Shown here one piece after another: positions 49,932-59,340 of a DNA stretch of 64,000 bases. Position 1 is the first letter of the stretch; each line of letters starts with the position of its first letter. The notes beneath the pieces are model-generated. The model searched no databases. It saw only the letters and a list, made by a program, of their open reading frames with translations, and was not told where the DNA came from. A program made the translations under genes and the position numbers. The stretch is from Stenotrophomonas sp. ATCM1_4. Its GTDB lineage: Bacteria; Pseudomonadota; Gammaproteobacteria; Xanthomonadales; Xanthomonadaceae. The stretch lies in the NCBI RefSeq assembly GCF_004348115.1, contig NZ_QPFB01000001.1:25752-89751 (forward strand), written 5' to 3'.

Positions 49932-51113
49932 ATGCGCCATGGAATCGCCACGCTGACCTGTCTGTCGTTGTTGCTTGCCGCCTGTGGGCGCACCCCGCCC
50001 GCCGCGCCGGCGTCCGGTGACGCCGTGCCCACCGCAGGCGCCCCGGCCCCCGCCGCCGCCCCGGCAGCGGAAGGCTTGACCGCCGGCAGCATCGAGTTCC
50101 CGGTGATCCCGCCGATCATGGTGCCCAGCATCATCGGCAGCGGCCCGGCGCAGAAGCAGCTGGAGGCCTCGATGCAGGCGCTGATCAACCCGATCGACGG
50201 CATCACCGTGCGTCCGGCCAACTGCGCCACCGACGGCGGGCTGGTCAACGAGAGCGGCTTCACCAACGTCGATGCGCAGGGCAACCTGCAGCGCGTCAGC
50301 GGCCAGGGCGTGTTCGAGATCGGCGCCGATGGCAGTGGCCATGCGGTCACCGGCGACGACGTGGTCGAAGTGGCGCCCGACGGCAGCGGCAGCATCATCA
50401 ACAGCGCCGGCACCTTCGAAGTGCAGGCCGATGGCTCGGGCACCTACGTCGGCGCGTACGGCAACATCGAGCTGGACGGCAAGGGGGGCGGCAACTGGGT
50501 CGGCGAGTTCGGCAACATCGAGAACCATGGCGATGGCTCGGGCCGCTGGGTCGGCGCGGAGGGCAGCATCGAGATCAATGCCGATGGCTCGGGCAAGTGG
50601 ATCGGTGGCCCGGAGGGCATCGTCGAGAACCGTGGCGACGGTACCGGCACCGTGGGCGCGGTCGCCCGCGAGGTGCGCATGGCGCCGCTGCCGCCGCTGC
50701 CGCCGGCCGGCCGCTTCCCGTTGCTGGACAAGTTCAAGCCATCCGGTGCGCCGTGTGGCTTCGTCATCACGCTCAACGACCAGGTGTTGTTCGACTTCGA
50801 CAAGGCCGACATCCGTCCCGATGCCGGCAAGGTGCTGGACACCCTGGCCACCGCGCTGGGCACGGTGCAGGCCAGCTCCCTCGAGGTCCGCGGCCACACC
50901 GATGCCAAGGGCAGCGACGATTACAACCAGGACCTGTCCGAGCGCCGCGCGCGTTCGGTGGTGGCCGCGCTGCAGCAGCGGGGTGCGGCGGCCGGGGCAA
51001 GCGCCCACGGCTACGGCGAAACGCAGCCGGTCGCGCCCAACGAGATCAACGGCAAGGACAACCCGGGTGGCCGCCAGCTCAACCGCCGCGTGGAGATCTT
51101 CGTCCGCACCTAG
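49932..51113 (+). CDS. OmpA-family lipoprotein with eight 17-residue DGSG repeats
   Basis: A 393-residue envelope protein. A lipobox LLAAC (Cys18) is followed by an Ala/Pro-rich spacer (to ~48). Residues 109-244 are eight back-to-back 17-residue repeats with the pattern G-x-hydrophobic-E-...-DGSG-x-W/Y-V-G; e.g. GNIENHGDGSGRWVGAE and GSIEINADGSGKWIGGP. Residues ~275-393 are a peptidoglycan-binding OmpA domain (LFDFDKADIRPDAGKVL, GHTDAKGSDDYNQDLSERRA, NRRVEIFV). The protein would be lipid-anchored in the outer membrane and bind the cell wall. The repeat block may form a small beta-solenoid or calcium-binding roll. Role unknown beyond envelope linkage. Confidence 0.87.
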   Translation: MRHGIATLTCLSLLLAACGRTPPAAPASGDAVPTAGAPAPAAAPAAEGLTAGSIEFPVIPPIMVPSIIGSGPAQKQLEASMQALINPIDGITVRPANCATDGGLVNESGFTNVDAQGNLQRVSGQGVFEIGADGSGHAVTGDDVVEVAPDGSGSIINSAGTFEVQADGSGTYVGAYGNIELDGKGGGNWVGEFGNIENHGDGSGRWVGAEGSIEINADGSGKWIGGPEGIVENRGDGTGTVGAVAREVRMAPLPPLPPAGRFPLLDKFKPSGAPCGFVITLNDQVLFDFDKADIRPDAGKVLDTLATALGTVQASSLEVRGHTDAKGSDDYNQDLSERRARSVVAALQQRGAAAGASAHGYGETQPVAPNEINGKDNPGGRQLNRRVEIFVRT

Positions 51114-51132
51114 GAGCGGGGTCGGATGATGC

Positions 51133-51152
51133 ATCGCGGCCAAGGCCGCTCC
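51133..51152. repeat. Single GGAGCGGCC repeat
   Basis: ATCGCGGCCAAGGCCGCTCC, one copy of the dispersed element, between the OmpA-type gene and the M61 peptidase gene. Confidence 0.6.
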
Positions 51153-51247
51153 CGCGGCGTGGGTGTCCGCGACCATGCCTAACGGCCCGTGTCAGGGCCG
51201 TGCGCGTCGACGCATCATGGGGCTCTCAGACAAACGAGAGGTTGGTG

Positions 51248-53167
51248 ATGCATGTATTCCGTCCTGCGGCGCTGGGGCTGGCCCTGATGGCCGCCATCGG
51301 CTTGGCGAATGCGGCACCGGATGTGCCGGATGTGGATGCGCGTGGTGTGAAGATCAGCGAGGCGGCCTACCCGGGCACCATCGTGCTCGACGTGGACGCC
51401 ACCGACCTGGGCCAGCGCGTGTTCAAGGTGAAGCAGACCGTGCCGGTGCAGGCCGGCCTGCAGCGCTTCCACTACCCGGCCTGGTTGCCGGGCAACCATT
51501 CGCCCACCGGCCAGATCGAGAAGCTGGCCGGCCTGGTCATCACCGGCAACGGCCAGCGCCTGGACTGGGTGCGCGACCCGCTCGACGTCTACACCTTCAA
51601 CGTGCAGGTGCCCGAAGGCGTCGGCGAGCTGCGCATGGAGTACCAGTTCCTCAGCCCCACCGATTCGGCGCAGGGGCGCACGGTGATGACGCCGAACATG
51701 CTCAACCTGCAGTGGAACGCGATGCTGCTGTACCCGGCCGGGCATGCCGCCCATGCCATCACCTACCAGGCCAACGCGCGCTACCCGCAGGGCTGGGAAG
51801 CGGCCAGCGCCTTGACCGTGGCGCGCCGTGACGGCGACACCGTGCACTACGCGCCGACCAACCTGGAAATCCTGGTGGACTCGCCGGTGTTCGCCGGCCG
51901 CTACCACCGCCGCTTCGACCTGGCCCCGGCCGGCACCCGCCCGGTGCGCCTGAACGTGTTCGCCGACCGCGCCAAGGACCTGGAGGCCAAGCCCGAGCAC
52001 ATCGAGCAGCACCGCGCGCTGGTCACCCAGGCGCGCAAGCTGTTCGGTGCCGAGCACTACGACCATTACGACTTCCTGTTCGCGGTGACCAGCCAGCTGG
52101 GCGGCATCGGCCTGGAGCACCAGCGCTCCAGCGAGAACAGCGAGGACCGCGACTACTTCAGCGGCTGGGACGCGAAGGTCGGCAGCAGCGACCTGCTCGG
52201 CCACGAGTACACCCATTCCTGGGACGGCAAGTACCGCCGCCCGGCCGACCTGGCCACGTTGAACTACAACGTGCCGATGCAGGGCAGCCTGTTGTGGGTG
52301 TACGAGGGCCAGACCCAGTACTGGGGCAACGTGCTCACCGCGCGCGCCGGCATCCGCCCGCTGGAGGCCTCGCGTGACGCGCTGGCGCTGGTGGCCGCCA
52401 CCTACGCCGACAACCGCCCGGGGCTGGAATGGCGCTCGCTGGGCGACACCACCAACGACCCGGTGATCGCCCGCCGCAAGCCCAAGCCGTACCGTGGCTA
52501 CCAGATGAGCGAGGACTACTACCAGGGTGGCCAGATGCTGTGGCTGGAAACCGACGTGCGCATCCGCAAGCTCAGTGGCGGCAAGCGCAGCCTGGATGAT
52601 TTCGCCAAGGCCTTCTTCGGCCAGAACGATGGCCAATGGGAGCGCCCGGATACCTATACCTTCGAGGATGTCGCCGCGACGCTGGAGCAGGTGCAGCCCA
52701 CCGGTGACTGGACGCAGTTCCTGCGCGAGCGCGTGGATGGCCGCCGCGGCCTGACCGACGGCATCGCCGCCGCCGGCTGGAAGCTGGTCTACCAGGACAA
52801 GCCCAGCGCCTACTACAAGGCGATGATGAAGGGCCGGGGCGCCAACTTCATCTACTCGCTGGGCATGTCGCTGGACAGTGCCGGCCGCGTTGGCGAAGTG
52901 CGCTGGGACAGCCCGGCCTTCAACGCCGGCCTGGGCACCGGCATGCAGGTGCTGGCGGTCAACGACCTGCAGTACAGCGCCGACGAGCTGGAGGAGGCGG
53001 TACGTGCGGCCAAGGCCCATCCGCAGCCGGTGCGCCTGCTGGTCAAGGAGATGGACGTGTACCGCACCCTGAGCATCGACTACCAGGGCGGCCTGCGTTA
53101 CCCGGTGCTGGAGCGCATCGAAGGCAGTACCGACTACCTGACGCCGATCCTCAGCGCCAGGAAGTGA
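51248..53167 (+). CDS. M61-family metallopeptidase with PDZ domain
   Basis: A 639-residue exported glycyl-aminopeptidase-type (M61) enzyme. The signal peptide covers residues 1-22 (LALMAAIGLANA). The zinc site is HEYTH (His319, Glu320, His323), with Glu353 in VYEGQTQYWG as third ligand. A PDZ-like domain occupies about 545-620 (GMSLDSAGRVGEVRWDSPAFNAGLGTGMQVLAVND). Members cleave N-terminal Gly/Ala and are periplasmic. ATG 51248 is the start of the signal peptide; the open frame extends upstream without meaning. A strong hairpin follows. Confidence 0.93.
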   Translation: MHVFRPAALGLALMAAIGLANAAPDVPDVDARGVKISEAAYPGTIVLDVDATDLGQRVFKVKQTVPVQAGLQRFHYPAWLPGNHSPTGQIEKLAGLVITGNGQRLDWVRDPLDVYTFNVQVPEGVGELRMEYQFLSPTDSAQGRTVMTPNMLNLQWNAMLLYPAGHAAHAITYQANARYPQGWEAASALTVARRDGDTVHYAPTNLEILVDSPVFAGRYHRRFDLAPAGTRPVRLNVFADRAKDLEAKPEHIEQHRALVTQARKLFGAEHYDHYDFLFAVTSQLGGIGLEHQRSSENSEDRDYFSGWDAKVGSSDLLGHEYTHSWDGKYRRPADLATLNYNVPMQGSLLWVYEGQTQYWGNVLTARAGIRPLEASRDALALVAATYADNRPGLEWRSLGDTTNDPVIARRKPKPYRGYQMSEDYYQGGQMLWLETDVRIRKLSGGKRSLDDFAKAFFGQNDGQWERPDTYTFEDVAATLEQVQPTGDWTQFLRERVDGRRGLTDGIAAAGWKLVYQDKPSAYYKAMMKGRGANFIYSLGMSLDSAGRVGEVRWDSPAFNAGLGTGMQVLAVNDLQYSADELEEAVRAAKAHPQPVRLLVKEMDVYRTLSIDYQGGLRYPVLERIEGSTDYLTPILSARK

Positions 53168-53171
53168 GTGA

Positions 53172-53196
53172 CCGTGCCGGGCGCTGCCCGGCACGG
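53172..53196 (+). terminator. SMAG-like hairpin terminator after M61 gene
   Basis: CCGTGCCGGGC (53172-53182) and GCCCGGCACGG (53186-53196) pair perfectly over 11 bp around GCT, 4 bases after the stop codon. A second, less perfect hairpin of the same kind lies at 53217-53245. No T-run is present. Confidence 0.65.
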
Positions 53197-53288
53197 AGGC
53201 ACTGCGACACAAACCGGTGGTGCCAGGCCATGCCCGGCGCCACCGGCCGGGTGATGCCCTGCGATGCATGGCTGCCTGCTGCCGCAGG

Positions 53289-55232
53289 TCAGTTCTTGAT
53301 CTGCACGTCGTCGATGTAGACGTTGATGTCATACGCGGTGTTGGCGTGGTACAGCCAGATCGCATCGAGCTTGACGCTGGAGGCGGTGATCGCACCGTTG
53401 CCGTCGACCCAGGCGTTCCATTGCGCCGCATCGCTCAGCGGCCATGACACGTAGGTCCAGGTATTGGCGGCGATGGCCTTGCTGGTCGATCGCTCGGTGC
53501 CATCGCTGTCGTCGATGCCCACGCCCACGCTCACGCCGCTGCCGCCGGTCCACACCCAGAAGCCGACCACGCCGTTGCTGCGCGCCAGCGCGGTGTTGTT
53601 GGCCGGCGTGCCGGCTCCGGACAGCAGGCGCACCGCCCACGAAGCGGTGCTGGCGGTGTTGTCCTTCAGCAGCACGCGCAGCGAACAGCTGCCGTTCTTC
53701 TGCGTGGTGCAGTCGCGGGTGGCGGTGGAAGCGGTGCTGATGCCGGTGGTGCTGCCGGAATAGCCGGGACTGGTGTCGAAATGCCCCACGCTGCTCTCGA
53801 AGCGGTCCAGGTAAGTGACCGCGCCGGTGCCGCCGCCGCTGCCCGGGTTGATCAGCGCGTAGTACTTGGACCAGTTCCAGTTGATGCCCGGGTCGGTGTG
53901 GGTCTGCCCGCTGTAGTGCTGGTGGCCCTTGATCTTGACGCTGGTGGCGAGCACGTTGATGCCGCTGCTGGACGGGCCGCTGTAGGCGCTGGCGCAGCTG
54001 ATCGCGCTGTACTTGGCGCAGAAGTTGCGCACCAGCGCCGCCGAGGCCTCGTACATGGCGTTGGTGTACCAGGAGCTGTTGTCGACGTAGCCCTCGTGCT
54101 CGATGCCCAGCGTGTAGCTGTTCTGGCTGCCCACGTGCCAGGCGGTGTGCGCGTCGCGCACCATCTGCGTGACCTGGCCATCGGAGGAACGGATCACGTA
54201 GTGCGCGCTGACCTGGGCGCTGGCGTTCTTGAACCACGAGATGGTACCGGCGTAGCTGCCCTGGGTGGTGTGCACGGTGACCGCGCTGATCGCGGCCGCG
54301 CGCGAGGCGGCGTAGTTGGAACTGGACGCGGCGCTCCAGATCGCAGGGCCATAGTCGGTGCTCTGGATGGTCGCGTCGATGCCGGCCGTGGCCCGTGCAT
54401 CGGCGCGCGCGGCGTTGGCCTGCAGGGTCTCGCTGACCGGGTCGATGTGGTAGGCGCCGGTGTCCACGCGGTCGCCGCTGACATCCAGGCGCACCATCGG
54501 GGCACGCAGGGTGACCAGCTGCGGCGCGTCGAAGGCATCCTCCCAGGCGATGGGCCGTTCCGGCACCACGATGCCGCGGTCGTTGACGCCGCGGTCCTGC
54601 GCCAGCAGCACGTCATAGGCGAAGCTGGTGCGCGCGTAGGTGTCGATGTTGCCGCCGCTGCGCGCGGCCTGTGCGCCGGCCGGGGCGAAGCCGGCATAGC
54701 GCATCAGCGCGGGGCGGATGGCTTCGGGCGTGGCGTTGGTCCGCGCATCGGCATCGGGGATGTCCTGGCGGATCTGCGCATCCAGCAGCGCGGCGGCGGC
54801 CAGGATGTTGGTGGCCACGTCGGTGCGCACCGCGTCGCTGCTGACGCCGAGCAACCGTGCGCCTTCACCGACCTGGTCTTCGAAGCCCTGGCCGGCGTAC
54901 AGGCCCATCACGCCCCAGGAGGCGGGCATGCGCAGGTGGTTGGCGTCCTGTGCCTGCCGCGGCTGCAGGTTGGACCAGCGGCTCTGCACGAAGGCCATCG
55001 CCTCCAGCGTGCCGGACGGGATGGAGGGATAGCGGCGGTAGGCCTGCTGGAAGTAGCGGCGGAACATCGCGCGCTGCGGTGCCAGCACGGCTTCTTCCAT
55101 CTTCAACTGCATGTCCAGCGCCTGGCTGGAATCGGCCTGCGCTGCCTTGAGCGAGGTTTGGGCGAGCGCGGGTGCGGCCACGATACTGGTGATGACGGCA
55201 GACAGCAGCACGGCGGTATGACGGTGCATCAT
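53289..55232 (-). CDS. N-acetylmuramoyl-L-alanine amidase, three-part secreted protein
   Basis: A 647-residue secreted cell-wall hydrolase. Signal peptide residues 1-24. Residues ~40-190 look like a helical lysozyme/transglycosylase-like region (YPSIPSGTLEAMAFVQSRW, PASWGVMGLYAG). Residues ~300-455 are an Amidase_2 domain with zinc ligands His321, His445 and Asp447 (HTTQG; HTDPG) and Glu378 (GIEHEG). Residues ~470-647 are a beta-sandwich, carbohydrate-binding-like domain rich in Ser/Thr/Gly. It would cut the amide between MurNAc and L-Ala. Paired ATGs at 55232 and 55229 follow AAGGGG. A CRP/Clp-type site lies upstream. Which part binds wall or secreted substrate is not clear. Confidence 0.86.
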   Translation of the reverse strand: MMHRHTAVLLSAVITSIVAAPALAQTSLKAAQADSSQALDMQLKMEEAVLAPQRAMFRRYFQQAYRRYPSIPSGTLEAMAFVQSRWSNLQPRQAQDANHLRMPASWGVMGLYAGQGFEDQVGEGARLLGVSSDAVRTDVATNILAAAALLDAQIRQDIPDADARTNATPEAIRPALMRYAGFAPAGAQAARSGGNIDTYARTSFAYDVLLAQDRGVNDRGIVVPERPIAWEDAFDAPQLVTLRAPMVRLDVSGDRVDTGAYHIDPVSETLQANAARADARATAGIDATIQSTDYGPAIWSAASSSNYAASRAAAISAVTVHTTQGSYAGTISWFKNASAQVSAHYVIRSSDGQVTQMVRDAHTAWHVGSQNSYTLGIEHEGYVDNSSWYTNAMYEASAALVRNFCAKYSAISCASAYSGPSSSGINVLATSVKIKGHQHYSGQTHTDPGINWNWSKYYALINPGSGGGTGAVTYLDRFESSVGHFDTSPGYSGSTTGISTASTATRDCTTQKNGSCSLRVLLKDNTASTASWAVRLLSGAGTPANNTALARSNGVVGFWVWTGGSGVSVGVGIDDSDGTERSTSKAIAANTWTYVSWPLSDAAQWNAWVDGNGAITASSVKLDAIWLYHANTAYDINVYIDDVQIKN

Positions 55233-55315
55233 CGATAGGACCCCTTCAGTTGGAACCCCCTGCCGCTGTGGTTCTACCGGATCGCGGCCGCCCGTGGGTG
55301 AAGAGCGTGCCGGTA

Positions 55316-55331
55316 TGTGACGCGCCTCACC
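55316..55331. promoter_or_regulatory. Putative CRP/Clp binding site
   Basis: TGTGA-CGCGCC-TCACC matches the TGTGA-N6-TCACA consensus with one mismatch. It is 84 bp upstream of the amidase start on the minus strand. In Xanthomonadaceae, Clp controls many secreted hydrolases, so regulation of the amidase is plausible. Confidence 0.5.
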
Positions 55332-55349
55332 CGCGTTGCGGACGCAGCG

Positions 55350-55371
55350 CAGGAGCGGCCTTGGCCGCGAA
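55350..55371. repeat. Single GGAGCGGCC repeat
   Basis: AGGAGCGGCCTTGGCCGCGA, one copy of the dispersed element, in the divergent-looking spacer between the amidase promoter and the end of the MoxR operon. Confidence 0.6.
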
Positions 55372-55456
55372 ACCACGAAGGCTTCCGGTCACCTGATGCC
55401 AGCTTCGGGAAAACCAGACGACGTGTCGCGGAAGGATGCGGTATCGGCTTCGCGGC

Positions 55457-57190
55457 TCAGGCCGCTGCCACGACGGGCTTGCGGCGCTCCAGCCACCACA
55501 GCAATGCGGCGACCAGCACGAATGCCAACAGCCATGGCCAGCGTGGGCCGGGAACGCGGATGGCGGCCTGCGCGGTGCCGGCGGTGCCACGCAGCGCCAG
55601 CGTTGCATCCCGCTGTTGCGTTGCGTGCAGTGCCCTGGCTTGCTGCGGTTCCAGCAGCAGCATCGTCGCCTGCGCCGAACCGGCGGCAAGGGTGTGCCAA
55701 CCGGCCTGCGTCGGCCACCAGCCACTGCAGTTGCCTGCTTGTGGATCGGCCAGCAGGGCGCTGCGCGCGCCGTCCGGGGCAATGGCCTGTGCGCCGGCCG
55801 GCAGGCCACACAACACGTTGCGCTCGCCGGCCCAGCCCCAGCCGGCAAGTTCGGGCGACGGCGTGGTCGGGAGCGGGCGCGCCAGCGTTGCCAGCACCTG
55901 GTTCCACAGCGCGGCGTGCTGTGGCGCGTGGCCGGCCAGCACCAGGCTGTAGCTGTCGCTGACCGGCAACACGCCAACCCGGCCCAGCCCCAGTGCACGC
56001 CATTGGCCGACCGCGTTGCCTTCGGCATCGCGCAGCAGCGGCACCGCGTCGTCTCCAACGACATCCAGCGTGAAACGCTCCAGCGCGAACGGCTCCGCGC
56101 TGCCATCGCCCGCCGCGCCATCAATGAACTTCAGCGGGCGCAGTTCCTGGCCGCCGCGGGTATCGAGCCCCCATTCGCGCAGGGCACGCCGTGCGCCGGC
56201 ATCCAGGGGCCCGCCCATGCGCACCAGCACGCCGAGACCGGCCCGCATCGCCGCGTTGACGCCATTGCGTTGCAGCGGGGACAGCGCGGCCAGCCGGCGT
56301 TCGTCCAGCACCAGCAGGTCGATCTTGGCCAGGCTGGCCGCATCCAGGGCGGCCGGAGCATCGCCCAACTGCACGCCACCGCCGACCAGGATGCTGGTCT
56401 GCTGGGACGCGCCGGTGTCGGCGGCCCAGCGTTGCAGGTACTTCAGCTCGGGCCCCGGAGCTCCGGCCAGCAGCCGCAGCGACGGCGGCGGCACCGCGCG
56501 CACCCGTACCGGCACCGGCAGCTGGTCCCGTACCTTGCCGTCGGCATCGAGCAGGCGCAGCGCGAAACTGACATCACCGGGCTCGCGCGCGCTGGCCACC
56601 AGGCGCACGCGGCCATCGCTGCCCGGCGTGGTGATGGCGACGCGGTGGCCGGCCGGATCGAGCAGTTCGACCCGGACATCACGCAGGCCATGCACGCGGC
56701 TGCTCACCTCGAAGCGGGCACCCGGTGCCAGCAGTGGCGGTGCGCGCAGTTCGACCAGTCCGGCCGGCGCGGGGTTGGCGAGGAACCGCAGCGCCGGCGG
56801 CAACGGCGCGTCGCGGTCGCGCGCGATCAATCCATCACCGACGATCACCAGCTCGCGCGTGCCCGGATGCTGGCGCATGGCGATGGCCAGGTCCGGTACC
56901 GCGGCCACGCGCGACATCGACGGTGCCTCGGGCAGGCTCAGATGGGTAGCGGCGGGAATGGCGAGCACATCAGCCTCCCGCGCCCCGGCGGTGGCGATGA
57001 CCAGGGTGTCGGCGCGCACGCTGCGCGGCGGTGGAGACAAGGCCAGGCACAGCAGCACCGCCGCCACGGCCTGCAACAGCAGCAATGCGGACAGGCGTGC
57101 CGGCGCCGGGCGTGGCCGCTGGCACAGGCGGATGCTGGCCAGCAGTACCGCCAGTGCGACGATGGCCCATGGCAGCCAGGTGCTCGTCAT
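55457..57190 (-). CDS. BatA/BatB-like membrane protein, last gene of MoxR operon
   Basis: A 577-residue membrane protein. Two N-terminal helices (about 5-22 and 32-52), a large periplasmic or extracytoplasmic part (about 60-550), and a C-terminal helix (WPWLLAFVLVAALLWWLERR). The central part contains LVIVGDGLIAR and GVLVRMGG, recalling VWA / glutamine-amidotransferase-like domains found in such operons, but the MIDAS metal motif is not evident. ATG 57190 overlaps the DUF4175-like gene by 4 bp (ATGA). Function unknown; by context it is part of a membrane complex loaded by the MoxR ATPase. Confidence 0.7.
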   Translation of the reverse strand: MTSTWLPWAIVALAVLLASIRLCQRPRPAPARLSALLLLQAVAAVLLCLALSPPPRSVRADTLVIATAGAREADVLAIPAATHLSLPEAPSMSRVAAVPDLAIAMRQHPGTRELVIVGDGLIARDRDAPLPPALRFLANPAPAGLVELRAPPLLAPGARFEVSSRVHGLRDVRVELLDPAGHRVAITTPGSDGRVRLVASAREPGDVSFALRLLDADGKVRDQLPVPVRVRAVPPPSLRLLAGAPGPELKYLQRWAADTGASQQTSILVGGGVQLGDAPAALDAASLAKIDLLVLDERRLAALSPLQRNGVNAAMRAGLGVLVRMGGPLDAGARRALREWGLDTRGGQELRPLKFIDGAAGDGSAEPFALERFTLDVVGDDAVPLLRDAEGNAVGQWRALGLGRVGVLPVSDSYSLVLAGHAPQHAALWNQVLATLARPLPTTPSPELAGWGWAGERNVLCGLPAGAQAIAPDGARSALLADPQAGNCSGWWPTQAGWHTLAAGSAQATMLLLEPQQARALHATQQRDATLALRGTAGTAQAAIRVPGPRWPWLLAFVLVAALLWWLERRKPVVAAA

Positions 57191-59340
57191 CGTGCCTCCC
57201 GTGGCGCGGCCAATGCATCCAGGTAGCGGCGCCCGCCGGCATCGGCGGCGTCGCGGCGCGCGGGCGGGCCGGGCGGGCGCCGCAGTGCCGGCCACAGCTG
57301 CGCGCGCAGGCGCTGGCGGCATGCCTGGCAATCCGGTTGCTGGCGGACATCGTCGATGGCGGCGAGCACGTCGAGCGGGTCCGGCACGGCCTGCGGATGT
57401 GCATCCAGCCAACGCGACAGCGCGTCCAGGTCGACCGCGCCATCGGCCTGCGCCAATGACTGCCACGCATCGCTGATGAAACGCTCCGGTGGCGGCCGCG
57501 TGGACGGTTGCAGGGCGCGATTGCCCAGGCCCTCGCGCTTGCCGGTCATGCGCCGGGCCAGGTCGATCGGTGGCAACACGCTGCCCACGCGCGCCAGGTA
57601 GATGCGCTCGGCCTGCTGCACCTGCTTGATGAAGCCCAGTGCCTTGTACGCGTAGGGCAATGCCAGGTCCGGATGCCCCTGGCGCAGGTGGCCCTCGGAC
57701 TGCCACATCTGGTCGAGCGCGGCCTTGAGGATGGCGCGCGTCTGCGGATCCAGCAGCGTGGCGGCCTCGGCGTGATCGTGGGTGTGCCCGTACTCGGACA
57801 ACACGTCGGTGGCGCTGCCGAACACCGGCGTGCCGTCGGTGCCGCTGCTGCCGTGGTCATGGCCGTCCTCGTGGGCATGCGCGTCGGCGTGCTCGGCAGG
57901 GTCACCGGCCGCGGCGGCGTCGCCGGTGGGCAGGTCGCCGGTCGGTGGCGGCTTGGCTCCGCCTTCGGCCTCCTCGCCGAGGAACTGGCCATAGCGCAGG
58001 CGCAGGATGCGCTGGTCCACGCCGATCGCATCGGAGCGCCTGGTGAAGGTTTCCGCGTCCAGCTGGCCGCGCTGCTTCTGCAGGGCCTCGGCGTCGATGA
58101 TGATCTGCCGCTGGCTGCGGAAGTACGCCGGCATCACCTTCTTGATCGCACCTTCCAGCGCACTGGCCTGCACGTCCTGTTCGCTGGGAAGGCGCAGGAT
58201 CAGGCTGGCACTGCGCGCCTGCTGCGGTTGCGGGTCGCGGTTGTCACGCACGGTCAGGCGCGCGACCACTTCGTCACCGGGGCCGACGCCCAGCGCGGCG
58301 AGGTCGGCGGTGTAGGCGAAACGGCGCGTGGTCGCCGGACCACTACCGTTCAACGTTACACGCTGGTGTTGGAAGGCGATGTTCTCGCCGCTGCCCTTGG
58401 CGGTGGTGAGCTCCAGCGTGGCGCTGGCGGTGACGCCGAAATCGTCGCTGGCCTCGAAGCGCAGCGGCCATTGCCGCTGCCCGGCGGTGGCCTGGTTGAG
58501 GGTCTGCGCCGGCGCCAGCACCTTGACCTGCGGCGGGCGGTCCGGCACCACGTCCAGGCGGTAGGCGCGGCTGGCGGTGGCCAGCGCCGGCGCGGTGACG
58601 ATGCGGTACAGGCCCGCGCGCTGCAGCGTCTGCCCGGCCTGCCAGCGCTCGCCGTCGCGCTGCAACGGCAACCGTCGCCCATCATGGAACTGCAGCCATG
58701 CCTGCCGCGGCTGCGATTGGAACTGCAGCTGCCAGTGCAGGCGACTGCCCTGCACGGCACGTGCGTCGAGTTTCTCGCCGCCGGTCGCGGGCTGGCCGGT
58801 GTAGGCCGGTGGGGTCACGCGCAGTTGCGCGGCACGCAGCACCGGTGCCTGCGCGGCCGGGGATGCCGCGTCGCCGGTAGTGTCATTGGCGGCGGTTGGC
58901 CGCTCGCCACCGCGCGGCCATGCCAGGGCGATGGCCGCGACCAGCAACGCCACCGCGACACAGGCCAGCAGGCGCAATCCCGGCCACGGCTGGCGCAGGT
59001 CGGGCGGGTCCGCCTGCAGGCGCTGGCCGATGCGCTGGCGCTGCCGCTGCTGCAGGGGATTCAATGTCGCCGGCGTGGCGAACAGCAGGTCGGCGCTGTC
59101 CTCCAGGCGCGGATGCTCGTTGAGCCGGGCAATCAGCCAGCGTGTATCACGCCGGCGCGCGCGCCACATCGCCACGCCGGCGACCGCGAGCAGGGCCAGG
59201 GTGAGGACCGCCGTTGCCACATCGATGTCGTACAGGCGCCAGGCCAGCACCGCGAGCGCCGCGGCGAGCGGCAGCCCGCCAAGCAGGGTGATGGCCTGCA
59301 CCCGGCGTCGCGCGCGTTGCAACAGCGCAGGCCGTTTCAT
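57187..59340 (-). CDS. DUF4175-like membrane protein
   Basis: A 717-residue protein with two N-terminal helices (about 16-33 and 41-60), then an Ig-like/beta region with RVTPPAYTGQPA, PDRPPQVKVLAP and SDDFGVTASATLEL, and a helical C-terminal part with a His/Asp-rich loop (AHEDGHDHG, EYGHTHDHAEAA). PPAYTG and DDFGV are hallmarks of DUF4175-type proteins. The His-rich loop may bind a metal. It overlaps both neighbours by 4 bp, so it is translated with them. Role unknown; probably periplasmic part of a MoxR-dependent complex. Confidence 0.72.
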   Translation of the reverse strand: MKRPALLQRARRRVQAITLLGGLPLAAALAVLAWRLYDIDVATAVLTLALLAVAGVAMWRARRRDTRWLIARLNEHPRLEDSADLLFATPATLNPLQQRQRQRIGQRLQADPPDLRQPWPGLRLLACVAVALLVAAIALAWPRGGERPTAANDTTGDAASPAAQAPVLRAAQLRVTPPAYTGQPATGGEKLDARAVQGSRLHWQLQFQSQPRQAWLQFHDGRRLPLQRDGERWQAGQTLQRAGLYRIVTAPALATASRAYRLDVVPDRPPQVKVLAPAQTLNQATAGQRQWPLRFEASDDFGVTASATLELTTAKGSGENIAFQHQRVTLNGSGPATTRRFAYTADLAALGVGPGDEVVARLTVRDNRDPQPQQARSASLILRLPSEQDVQASALEGAIKKVMPAYFRSQRQIIIDAEALQKQRGQLDAETFTRRSDAIGVDQRILRLRYGQFLGEEAEGGAKPPPTGDLPTGDAAAAGDPAEHADAHAHEDGHDHGSSGTDGTPVFGSATDVLSEYGHTHDHAEAATLLDPQTRAILKAALDQMWQSEGHLRQGHPDLALPYAYKALGFIKQVQQAERIYLARVGSVLPPIDLARRMTGKREGLGNRALQPSTRPPPERFISDAWQSLAQADGAVDLDALSRWLDAHPQAVPDPLDVLAAIDDVRQQPDCQACRQRLRAQLWPALRRPPGPPARRDAADAGGRRYLDALAAPREAR

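Noticed and set aside
51215..53431. 738-residue open frame on the minus strand
   Set aside because: Antisense to the M61 peptidase, whose zinc motif and signal peptide are clear.
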